Shown here in pieces: positions 11,372 to 23,400 of a stretch of 64,000 bases of DNA. How positions within the stretch are numbered: position 1 is the first letter of the stretch; the number at the start of each line of letters is the position of its first letter. The stretch is taken from assembly GCA_003254905.1 (NCBI GenBank), contig QANU01111459.1, positions 582,615-646,614 on the forward strand, in the 5' to 3' direction. The DNA comes from Nissolia schottii. Taxonomy: Eukaryota; Streptophyta; Magnoliopsida; Fabales; Fabaceae. The notes under the pieces are model-generated. The model saw only the letters and a list, made by a program, of their open reading frames with translations, did not search any database and had not been told where the DNA came from. The translations under genes and the position numbers were made by a program.

Positions 11372-12859
11372 TAGATTCCATACCCGCGCGATGTGCGGCG
11401 GGTATATAAAACATGTTAATAAATGAAGATGCGGCGTATACTATTTGTTATTAATCATAATAATAATATGATAAGATACTTGTTATCAAAAATGAATATA
11501 TCACAACTGGTTTAAAATGACAATTCTATTGACTAATGAAACTTATATATTGAAGTATTAATGTATAAATTTACTATTACAATACCAGATAGATAAACAT
11601 AAGGTATATATACAAAAGTTATAGTTAACAACAATTCATGTATTTTCTAATATTATACCAAAATGACTTGCCATTCTCATTGTAGAAAAACATCTTTATG
11701 TTAAGTCTTCTCACACCCGCAAGCCTGATATGAACTGAATAAAAAAAACATATAAATATTATTTTCTTAAACTGTAACTATATATATTTACCAACAATTA
11801 TTGATAAATGTAAAAGGGTAAAATGAAAGTCATGTTCTTAGATACTTATCTTCTATATTGTATGTTGTATTGCATTTCATCTTTAGGAACTCTCTACTAG
11901 TATAACTCTATCACATAGTTCTCTCTAAGTTGGTAGAATTCTATTATATCTTAAAACTCTTCATCGATAACATTGTTGAAAATGGTCTTATCCTAAATGG
12001 AAAGCAATTGTCCTTGTCATCTATGGCGTAGACAACATCTCAGCATGAACACACATTAAATGCGCTCCATTAATATTCAAGTATTTCTCTTGTTAAGGAG
12101 ACTGATTTGTCCACTTTATTTAAATATGAAGACTTAAATAAGTTGTTTAACTAAACTTACCATAACTTTTTAAAAAAATTTTATGGAGACTTTTTTTAAT
12201 TATTTAATTTAAATTGAATTAAATTTAAATTAAATATTATGTTCAAAATTACCCTAAATAAAATATAATTTTACGTACTGTCCCATCATAAAATAATACT
12301 TTTTTGGTACACTATCAGGTATCCATGGGTGCGGGTCTGGTAACTAATTACATACTGGCTTGTAGGTACCTTTAATGGTGGAACAACGAACCTAAGAATT
12401 TAAGGGTACTCTATACCTAAAGTTACGGATTGAGCCCCTAATATTTGGTCAAGGAATAATGAACCCTTTTCGCCCAACCACACCTTCGAATTTCATAAAA
12501 TAATATTTGATTTGATTTTAATATTTTTTATTAAAAGTTAGAAAAAAGGCAATTTAATTATTTTGTTTAGACTAAATTATATAATATATGAGAAAAATAA
12601 AATGATTATACGTGGGAAAAAATGTAATATACACATAAATAAATATATGTTATGATTAATTATCTATATCATCTATATGATTAAATAATTTAAATTTTAA
12701 ACATCTATTATCAAGGGACAACATCTATTATCAAGGGTGGGACAGTTGGGAGGTTAAAGTTACTTCATCCCCAAAGCCAATAATCAAAAAGTTAAATATA
12801 TTTGAATTATAAAAAACATATATCTAAAATAAAAAATTCTAATTATGATGCATGACCCA

Positions 12860-12960
12860 ACTATATAGGAGGGGATGCTTAAGTCGGGTCGGGTTGATCC
12901 GCGGACTTCCGAGTGTGGTACTATAGGATGGGCTTTCATGGCCCAGTCCATAACAACTAC
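12860..12960. repeat. dispersed repeat end shared with 37.2 kb
   Basis: Contains GGGTTGATCCGC(G)GAC, then GGGC(T)TTCATG and CCAGTCCATAACAA. The same order of motifs occurs at about 37,190-37,312 (GGGTTGATCCGCAGACC, GGGCCTTCATGAGGCCAGTCC, ATAACAA). The two are diverged copies of one repeat family, probably a transposon or LTR end. The class is not determined. Confidence 0.55.
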
Positions 12961-13249
12961 ACTAACAATAAACTCCATGTTCTGCTATGTTGTTTCATAA
13001 CCTGTAACTCAAGGGGGAGGTTGGGGGGTGAGAACTCTGGGAAGAGTCTCAGCGAATGGCCATCCACACGACGACACGAGACACTTCAAAAAATACATGA
13101 CATGCAAATACAATACATAATATATAACAAGCATAAAATATTTCTATGATAATAAATAGTACGTAAAAACATTTGAAAACATAAATCAGTTAGGGAGTTC
13201 TTTAGATAGATGATCAAAGCATTATGGTTTCTCTTTATGATGCATTATC

Positions 13250-13404
13250 CTGGACGCACTACCCAAGTACCTAGGCCACGGCAGTTGGGAATACACTGCC
13301 CGAGTCCATAGATTCCTGATAGTTAGTCTTGGTGCACTACCTAAGTACCTAGGTCACGACAGTTAGGGATACATTGCCGAGACCATAAATTTCTGATAGT
13401 TAGC
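13250..13404. repeat. two-unit tandem repeat of ~77 bp
   Basis: Units at about 13250-13327 and 13328-13404 share GCACTACC-AAGTACCTAGG, then CACG-CAGTT-GG-ATACA and end in CTGATAGTTAG. They diverge at scattered positions, suggesting an old duplication within a repeat element. No coding content. Confidence 0.65.
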
Positions 13405-13539
13405 TCTAATATACATGATACATGACACCGAGCATCACAGGCTGCCATGTCCAGGCTTTACGGTCTTGCCCTAAATTTACATGAATTCTATTTTGTTTTA
13501 CGATCATACAAGGTATATCACGGTCAACGTAGGTTGTCG

Positions 13540-13682
13540 CTGACTTACAAATCTATTCTAGATGTACTCCAATGAAAACAGTGTCTAATAACCGTGGGGA
13601 TAACTGCGTACACAATGTCTCGAACTCGAGACCTTGCTTAAGCGATACCAAGCAGCTTACCACTTGGACCAACTGCCGTTGG
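13540..13682 (-). mobile_element. probable tRNA-derived SINE
   Basis: Read on the minus strand from about 13,682, the sequence shows GGTCCAAGTGGTAAGCTG, resembling the internal A box of a tRNA-type pol III promoter. About 35 bases later follows GGTCTCGAGTTCGAGAC, resembling the B box (GGTTCGANTCC type). Another ~70-90 bases follow (TGCGCAGTTATCC-like, reading to about 13,540). Order and spacing fit a tRNA-related SINE head with a non-tRNA body. It is not an intact tRNA gene, because no acceptor-stem pairing was found. The 3' limit and target-site duplication were not resolved. Confidence 0.5.
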
Positions 13683-13689
13683 TTAGGAT

Positions 13690-15015
13690 TTTTATTTATT
13701 TCTAGACATAAATTAGGATAGTTTGCATTTAGTAGAATTATTTAGATTTTATTGGTTTTATCTCTTTATTGTAGCTTTTATTTGAATTTTAGGAAAATAA
13801 ATCTCAAGAGGATCATTAATGAAGATAAGAGATAAGATTGAAGAGAAGATTTAGATCAAAAAAGATAAATTTGAATGTGATTTGGAAAGATTTGGATGAA
13901 GATATGCTGAAGTTTTTTCTATGCTGACTTTGTCACACATTTTTCATCTTGATTAAGGATGAATCTCAACTTGACTCGAATTACAAAGTTGTAGATATTT
14001 CTTTTATCTTTAATTAGGGACTTGGATCAGCTCAATCGGATATGTGCAGCACAAGTTATGCCATTTTTACTATTGCAGTACAGTACTGTCAAAAAATCTG
14101 AATTTTAGTGTTTTTTTACAACCCCATTGACCCCAAAGAAAAAGAGGGAATCATATAGACACCGAGGGTATGACGTAATGAGGGAGAGATCCCAATTTGC
14201 CCCAAGTTAAGTCTCTACCAATTTTCTTTCATAGAACCTTTATTTTCTGATTTTCTTTTCTTTTCTTCTTCTTCTTCTTCCTCCATTATGAACTAAGTCC
14301 CTATTAGGACATTTGATGTAACCGTTTCTTTGATGATGTTATCATAAAACCTCTTTGTTATTCACTTTTTTCTATCAATGTTAATTAAGTTTCTATGAAC
14401 TTTTCTTAATATTTTTAATTAACTAGTCATTAATTGAATGAATTATTATCTTGCAAGAATTTGAAAAAATGAATGCGAGAGTGCACTATTATAGAAACCA
14501 TGGGTTGAGTGACAATTCGAGAGGACCAAACGTAACCTATGTGGTCGTGGGTAGAAAATTCACAAATCATTCATGCTTTTAATAGATTAGGTTACGCCAC
14601 GAGATTGGGTAGTTACTCTAGGTAAAGATAATCGTTCGACCTCGAAAAAGGCTTGTGATTAGGATAGGAACCTCGACCATTAGTTAACTAGATTAATAAT
14701 TGAATAACAGTATTTTAGGATAATTGTGCGTGTTTGTCTATGAACACGCCTGAGTCTAGAGTAGATGAAGTCAATTGCCCTAGTATCCATCTCCATAACC
14801 TTTCTCACCTTCTATTTAGTTGTTATTTTTCTCTTATTATTTATTTACTTTGTTTTATTATTTTTAAAACCAATTTTCCAAAACTATTCAAATCAATTTA
14901 ATCGAGTTATTTGTTAATTAAAATCTAGTGTAATATTATTCTCGTGGGTTCGACAACCTAAGTTTTAATACTCACTCTTATTACTTGTCCAAACTAGTGT
15001 ACTTGCTAGTGTTGC
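13690..15015 (+). mobile_element. LTR-retrotransposon relic (LTR-like sequence)
   Basis: This AT-rich, gene-free block ends with CTCGTGGGTTCGACAACCTA, and then a TTACTTGTCC...GTACTTGCTAG stretch, wording characteristic of the 3' part of many plant gypsy-type LTRs. It also carries GCGAGAGTGCACTATTATAG, and a segment about an intermingled GTTCGACC / AGGAACCTCGACC. No TG...CA ends, target-site duplication or coding region could be fixed, so the limits are approximate and the assignment is by resemblance only. Confidence 0.4.
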
Positions 15016-17162
15016 AAAATTCAGATCATATATTTTACAAAATTTTCAAAATTTCAATCCATCTACCTGACACTTAAAATGTTATACCTAAGTATACTAT
15101 TCCTAAAAATAACATGCTTAGAAAAAATGAATCTGCCTACCACACACCCCTTAAATATATTGAATTAAAAACGAAACTAAAACTCAAGTTACCAAACATA
15201 CTACATCATCTCACAATTAAATTTGGACAAAAACTTTCACATTCTAAACTTTTTCTTATGGAAGAGAGTCAAAATAGTGAAATATCCGCTAATGAGGGGG
15301 AGATTAGGATTAGGATTAGGATTTGATTCAATAGGAGAAGACACAAATAAACCTCTATAGGCACACTCAAACATTTCTGACTTAGAATTCAAATAAAATA
15401 AAGATTCTGAAACCCTAACACACACACTTTGATTCGTAAGAAAGAAAGAATAGGATAAACACTCCTTCTACTAAATCCTTAAAGAATTTGCCCTTAGAAA
15501 CGTAGATAATTGGGGTAAAGAAGATTCTTAACTCTTGTATATGACACAACAAGAACCAAAAATACCAAATGTTAAACGCCACAATGGAGTTATCCATTGA
15601 TAAGTTCATCATGTTTATTGAAGAACAAGAAGAAGAGAAAATTCTCACATTTTATTCTTAAAAATACTCCGCTTCTTGTTTCTCACTAATAGGATATTTA
15701 TAATCCTCTTACATTTCAAATTTAACAGAAAATAAAACAAAAGATAAACTAATTTAAACTAAAAATAAGCTTAATTTAAACTAAAAATAAGCATCATAAC
15801 AATAAACTTAAGATTACATTAATTAATAAAATAAAATAAAATTTAAATACTCTAAATATTTAAAATAAATAAACAAACACAATTAAAATAAGATAATGAC
15901 TTAACACATATTGAAATCTCCATATATTATCCTCTAGTAATATAATGTGTAATTTATTTATTATTAGTATTATTTATCAATCTCTTATATGCATAATCTA
16001 GGAGGCCAATTGCCCTCGCACACCAACACACACTCTCTTTCATTGACCATTTATTTATCTCTTTATTTATTTGGTCCTAACACCTCTGCCAATCCTTTCA
16101 ATCTTTTTAGTAATATTTATATATACTATTCATAATTTAATAGTTTTTCTCTACTTAGATTATGTCTTTTCTATTGACCTGGAGACAAAACCCTCCTCAG
16201 TTTCTAGGTAGATTCAGACACTGCCTCACAAAATGTTGAACTGCTTCATTTTCTTCATTTTGGGTCATGTGGTTTGTTGTAGTTGAAGTACATGTTGGAG
16301 ACATCACACAACCATAGTTTACTAGGCTTGCTGGGCCTTTCTGTCACTTTCATTCTCCAACACAAGCAACTCTATGGGGTCATCTTACTCTAAATTTTTG
16401 TAGCAATCAAATTAATCTCATTAAAAGTAAAGTATACAAACAAATCATTGTCAAATTTAAAACATAGAATATATTAATCCATCAGTTAATAAACAATTTA
16501 AACTAGTACAGAAATAAGACTAATTGATCTCTAAAAAATTTATAAACAATTTATTGATCAAATGACTAACTTGTTTCACTATTTAAATTTACGAGGCACC
16601 AATTTAATGGTTATTATTTATTTGTATATATATGATGGCATCACGTCATGAGCCATTCCACACACACACGATGATGATGATGGCTTGCATGTAATGTATA
16701 AAAGCCGAAATATGAAATTTTATATTAAATAGCCTAAAGGTGTTGCTTGTCCAAAGTGCAGGAATCGTTGACTACTAAGAAATTAGTCACAGGCAGCTGG
16801 GTCTAGCTAGCTAAGGAATCTGGGCAACAAGACAAACATCCCCATGACTTCAAGGAAAAAAAGAGAGCCACAATATATAGTCAAGCAATGTACATGGATA
16901 ATCTTAGTTTGCAAGAAAATGATTTCGTGAAACCAAACTCCAATTTCAAATCATAATTTGTATTTGATTCCTAGGTTACTTTCAATTTGTCAAACTCGTG
17001 CAATAAGTGACACCTCAATTTTAAAAGTGAAACATTTTTTGGGGAGTATGTGTTATGAAACTAATATGCTAATGCTACATTTTTAATGGGTTATTAGATT
17101 GAAAGTAACATGAGATATTATGAAACTTTATCTTTGTCAAAAGTGCTTTTTTATTTTAATAG

Positions 17163-17212
<50 letters not shown>

Positions 17213-19543
17213 AGTATAATTAATACAATTTTACTTGTAGTGAATTAATCTTTTTTTCATGGTAATGAGTCATAAATATAACGGGTTTAATTTTGACATA
17301 CAATATAAAAATATGTATACAATTATTTAATTAATTTATTTCATTTACATCACCTTTTAAAAAAAAATGTATTATGTTTACTTCATTTCATTATATAATT
17401 GAGGATAGGGTCAAAAACGTTATTCACTACTGTACGAATAGAACACGAAATGTTTCATGGGGTTGCATCAACTTGAACTAATTAAATAATCACTGTGTTA
17501 CGTAGTAATAAGACCCTGGGCCCTGGCTATCACACATGGGTAGACGTACAATATATTAGAAGCCCTGAGAAATTTAAATATATTAGGAACCATAAGCAAA
17601 TCTTATAATACTTTATTCTAGAGTAAGGTAGGCTACTATATATATATATATATTCTATACCTTACCATGTCATGAATCCAAACAATCGAATATCTGGCAT
17701 GATGGAACGACCGGGCTAGGTCTAACACAAGCATATACTAATAATAACACAGGCAATACCTAACTACAGCTATACATAGACACATTTATCACACATATAT
17801 AATATATTAATATGAATGAAGCTGTTAAATTATAGGACAATTATATACAGAGTCAAAACTTTTAAAATTATTTGAATGTGTTTATTAAAATCATATGTAA
17901 CATATAAATTAGCTATTGAAGTAAGAGAGTCCTACATACTACTTTATTGTATCTCATAATCACTCGTTTTTTTTTGTCACAAATTTGGATAATTTTTCCT
18001 GTTTGTGCATTAGTCTAGATTATATTATAAGTATTCCGTTTAAATTTCAAATGCAATGGAATGGAATGGAGGTTTAAAATAAGACTTGATGTTTACATAC
18101 TTTAAAATGGTAAACTAGTGAGTTAAACATATATATATAGTGAAAAATAACTAAATTACAAAAATACGGGAGACGAGTGCTAACAAGGTCAGCAAAAAAC
18201 GCAATAAAAACTATAGAAGGTATAAAATGAAAAAACATTTCGCTCAGATAAATTATATATAAATCCACGCAACTAGCTAATAGACTCCCTAAAGATGTGT
18301 TCAAACTTGACCCTCCACTCCATTCCCTAAATCCTAAAACATAGTGGATATTAACGCACGTAATTTAAGATTTATGAAAAATAAATCATAATAGTGTTTG
18401 AATGTAATATAATAGAAGTTTCTATTTTTATTCTAATTTTTATTTTTCTTTTTTCTTCTAATCTCTTCTTCTATGAGTGTTACAGAGGGGTTGACATCGT
18501 TCTTTTAGCGGTTCCACCATAGTTTCCTTTTTTGTTATTTATAAATTTTCTTATATTTTTTTCATTTTTGTGGTATGTTCATTCTCTTTTATAGTTGTAA
18601 TTTTTTTTCTCTCTTTTGTGGTGTATTCTTTCTCTTTTATAGTTGTGTTTATTTTTCTTTGTGATTTTGTTTATAGAGGGATCTTACAGGAAGATTTAGA
18701 TTATGGAAGCGTAATATATTCTTCACACGTGATGTGTTATGTGACATATTTGACAGTGTCATGTGTTACATTTAATGACCATATTTTAAGGATCAAACAC
18801 AAAATTTTTAATTTTATATAGATTAAAAACATATTTAACATAAAAAAAATTTAAAAATGTTTGAATGCAATATATAATGGTGGAACGGACTTAATTATCT
18901 AAAAATTACAACTAATATCAAAGTATTGGCCCACAGCTCCTATTTTCTCGGCTGTCTGACGCATTAGGAAAGGCATGAGGGGTGGGCCAACCTATATATC
19001 ATGGCCCACAATATCAATGTGTGGTGGTTTTTTTGGCTGTGGACCCACACTGGTGTTCTCTGTTCCTTTTCCTTCCCATTTGTCAAACCTTGTTAATTTA
19101 TTATTCTCTAGCTCTCTGCTGTGCTTACGTTGCTCAGGTGCATTTCTTTCTCTGCTGCCATATGATGCACAAAATGAAAAAAGGTGTTGGAATCGGGTAA
19201 ATGGCATCGTTGCATGAGAAAGGTGTAGGTCTGTGGTTACGTGGTTCTCGACATGTGGGGACCATGCCAACCAATGTTGAGAGTTCAACAAGAGGCCCAA
19301 TTCGATGGCCCATCCAACCAACCAATTGCTTACTTTTCAGTTTTTTTTAAAAAAATAGAAAATATAAATTATTTCTGTTCTTGACCTCACAGTATATATT
19401 TTTGTTGCTCTTTTTGAAGTGACGTTACTTAACCTTGGTTGAGCGAAAAGTTGTGATCTATCTTTAATTAATGTTTAATCAACACTTCGTTGTGTTGCAT
19501 TGACATTGCCCTGAAACACGTCAACTTAGGACATAGGCACGAT

Positions 19544-19585
<42 letters not shown>

Positions 19586-20446
19586 GTANATAATCATTAA
19601 TGTCAAACTATTAATTGTAATGTCTGTGTTTTGTGTTTTTAAGATTCCTTTAAAATATATAATTTTATGAAGCATTATAAAAATATCTTTCAAAAACACA
19701 AGATACGAGTGTCAAATGAGTGTCCTTAAGCGTATATCTACGGCATGTTCGACACGCCGACACGATAATCCAACAAAGTATCTATATAACTTGGACAACT
19801 CATCATGTCATTTGAAAGATGTCTATAACAATAATAAATTAATTTACTCTTTCGTTTTCATTTTACATACTCTCGCCAGAGAGGGATATAAGGCGATGTG
19901 CATGTCACGCTCATCCACAATTACTTGTAAGTTGTAACTAATTAAGGATATCAATTTTTAAAAAATTCTTATATAATTCTAAAATATCACGTTAAATAAG
20001 TTCATACATTATATAGTTAAGAGCATATTTAAAATAACACTCTGAAACGACCAAAATTTTCTCTCAATTTTGACTTGTGTTTTAAAGGAACTAAAATGCA
20101 TGTGTTATACATGGTCAATGGTCATACAGAACTATATAAATGATTAGGTAACATGAGAAAAACAAAGAGGATATATCAATGTCACTCAGACCTTCCGCAT
20201 AAAGAGTTAGAGAGAGAGAGAGAGAGTTGAGAAGACTATGTAAGCTACTATCTTGATTGTGCTTCTTTTTCTGAAACTATAACGATCGATTTTGAGAGCA
20301 TATTAATCACCATGACAAATGAACTAATTTCAGATTGGCTAAAATATTATTGAAAAATGACAACTTTTATTTAGCATCACATATATATGTGCTTGTTATT
20401 CTTGGTATCCTTTACAGTTTTTAGCTAAGCAATGAGAACTAAGTCC
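15016..20446. other. long intergenic region downstream of the carboxypeptidase gene
   Basis: No gene is recognised. It contains a hexamer repeat (ATTAGG)n at about 15301-15322, (AT)n tracts at about 17163-17210 and 19545-19580, a ~42-bp tandem pair at about 18,568-18,655, and an N at 19589. From 19684 on, the sequence is duplicated at 22031-22899 (see separate entry). Short open frames at 18,975-19,325 overlap on both strands without domain content. Confidence 0.5.
18568..18655. repeat. two-unit ~42-bp tandem repeat
   Basis: GTGGTATGTTCATTCTCTTT followed by TATAGTTGT and a T/C-rich tail occurs twice in a row (second copy GTGGTGTATTCTTTCTCTTT). It is pyrimidine-rich and non-coding. Confidence 0.6.
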
Positions 20447-23400
20447 TTAATCATTGGATTGCAAGTCTTGGTAATGTTGCGAGATCCACTTTGCTATGAT
20501 CTTTACCTCTTGTTTCCTTACATCTTTAAGCCACTTTGGGTCTTCCTTAGTTGAGTACCTTAAATCTACATGATGAGCTCCTGCTCACAAACCCCCCCCC
20601 CCAATTAGATATTAGAGATAAATGGGGGAAAAAATGGAAAGAAGAATGAGAAATAGGAAGCTGAAATTATTATATCTTAATTTGGCCCGCTAACCTTTTT
20701 TTGCAACTATAGCAACTAAAGTTTTTGATATATTCTTCAACACTCTGCAACCAAACCAATAGTTAGCATTGTTGTGAGATGGGATTGTCATAATTGCTTT
20801 AAACATTCATTGAAATAATACTAGTAACGCTATATGATAATGAAAAAAGAGGATAAAAAGAAGAGATGCTATGCTTTACCCTCCACCGCTCCAAGGGTCC
20901 CTTAAACCATTGAAGAATATAATGTTGCTGGCGAATCTTTTTAGAACTCTCTTAATATCCTGCACAAAACGCAATCGATCAACATTAATAACATTGAAAA
21001 AATTAATAGATGGACTTCGTTTAATAATAGTAAGTACTGACATAGCCGCCAAATTCGGTAGTAATCCAATGCGGTCGAATCTGTGCGTTGTAGAAAAACT
21101 GGCAGTAAGAGTCTCTGCTTTCATATGAAAAGTGGGATTCGGGGAATATGCTTTCATTGTTGCTGCCAATAGGCATTATCATCTCCGTACAAGCCTGCTT
21201 CCACAAAACTTGCTATCATTATTCATCATTGGTTTTCTACCCAATTTGCAGAAGGAAAAAACTTGATGAAGTTTTTTTTTTTATGTTCATTTCATTAATT
21301 TCTCCAATCATATAATAATATATGAACAATTTTATTAAAACAAATAATTTAAAAATTTTCGAATCTTGATTGGAGAAATAGATGAAATGTATAAAGAACG
21401 TTTAATCTGAATTTTGTCCATTGCAAAATTGCGATTAGTGGTACAGTGATACTAGTATACTACAACATTCACATTCAACATATATGAAATGAAACAGTGG
21501 ATAATGATATTTTCACATCATTTTTATTACATTTTTTTTCTAAATGATAAAATAAAAGACAGAATTTTTAATATGTGGAGTATATATTTTGAGAGAAAAT
21601 ATATATATATTGGTCATTATTGTTTGATAAGGTTCCGGTTTTTGGTCATAATTTTGCTTTATTTTTTTTGTTTGGGTCAACACTAGTTGTAGGACAAAAT
21701 GCCTTTATTCTTTACATGGCTTTGTTACAAAATAAGTGTCTTCATTGCTTTTCTTGTTTATGGTCTTGAACAGCCTCTTTGGATTTTTGGGGGTCCAAAA
21801 CATCCCTTCTTGTTTGTGTTTATTTTTTATGGCTTTCTTGGGTGCTTTTATGGGCTGTAATTCAAAGCCCAATATTATACAAGGATGTTTTTATTTTTTA
21901 TTTTTTTGGAGACTGAAGCATGACGATGGCGACATATCTCTGATATGGGTCGACAAAAGAAAATAATAATATTTCAGACCATAACAATAATAATAATAAT
22001 TATAAAAAGAGGCCTGTTATGTGATAGAGNTATCTTTCAAAAACACAAGATACGAGTGTCAAATGAGTGTCCTTAAGCGTATATCTACGGCATGTTCGAC
22101 ACGCCGACACGATAATCCAACAAAGTATCTATATAACTTGGACAACTCATCATGTCATTTGAAAGATGTCTATAACAATAATAAATTAATTTACTCTTTC
22201 GTTTTCATTTTACATACTCTCGCCAGAGAGGGATATAAGGCGATGTGCATGTCACGCTCATCCACAATTACTTGTAAGTTGTAACTAATTAAGGATATCA
22301 ATTTTTAAAAAATTCTTATATAATTCTAAAATATCACGTTAAATAAGTTCATACATTATATAGTTAAGAGCATATTTAAAATAACACTCTGAAACGACCA
22401 AAATTTTCTCTCAATTTTGACTTGTGTTTTAAAGGAACTAAAATGCATGTGTTATACATGGTCAATGGTCATACAGAACTATATAAATGATTAGGTAACA
22501 TGAGAAAAACAAAGAGGATATATCAATGTCACTCAGACCTTCCGCATAAAGAGTTAGAGAGAGAGAGAGAGAGTTGAGAAGACTATGTAAGCTACTATCT
22601 TGATTGTGCTTCTTTTTCTGAAACTATAACGATCGATTTTGAGAGCATATTAATCACCATGACAAATGAACTAATTTCAGATTGGCTAAAATATTATTGA
22701 AAAATGACAACTTTTATTTAGCATCACATATATATGTGCTTGTTATTCTTGGTATCCTTTACAGTTTTTAGCTAAGCAATGAGAACTAAGTCCTTAATCA
22801 TTGGATTGCAAGTCTTGGTAATGTTGCGAGATCCACTTTGCTATGATCTTTACCTCTTGTTTCCTTACATTTTTAAGCCACTTTGGGTCTTCCTTAGTTC
22901 TTAATCATTGGATTGCAAGTCTTGGTAATGTTGCGAGATCCACTTTGCTATGATNATAATTAAATAATAATATGATTTTGTTACATTGACAATATATTAA
23001 AATTTATATACATATATACTAAAAGTGAAGGGAGTGAGTCCGTTAGGTACCTGCCACTGCCATCCCCCAAGATCATGGGGATCAGAATTATCATCCAAGT
23101 TGAAACATGTCTCAGTGCCGCTGCTGTTGTAGTATATATTTACTGCTTCGTACAACTTAGCCAATGTATTATTATCATCCCTCCATGAGCTGTCAATCGC
23201 CTCGCACATCTATATTCCACAATTCCTAAGTCAAAGATTCCTTCTTTCCCACATTAAAAGTAAAGTATATACTCCTTTTATTTTTCTTTCAAATATTCGT
23301 CTGTCTGTCTTTTCAACTTTTTTTCCTTCGTTAATAAAACAGTTCTAAAAAAATGCAACATAGATCAATCAATATATATATATATAAAATCATTACATTT

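Larger units (their letters stand above)
10325..13249. other. AT-rich intergenic region
   Basis: No coding potential is recognised. It holds a long (AT)n microsatellite (about 11324-11371), a GC-rich hairpin immediately after it (11380-11405), and a repeat end at about 12,860-12,960 that is also found near 37.2 kb (entered separately). Open frames near 12.8-13.1 kb are short and low-complexity. Confidence 0.5.

Noticed and set aside
13610-13685. Functional tRNA gene on the minus strand
   Set aside because: Internal A- and B-box-like motifs are present, but no acceptor-stem pairing or intact anticodon arm; a SINE head fits better.
19716-19937. 73-codon frame that appears twice (19716 and about 22063)
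   Set aside because: It recurs only because the DNA segment is duplicated in the assembly; no domain is present.
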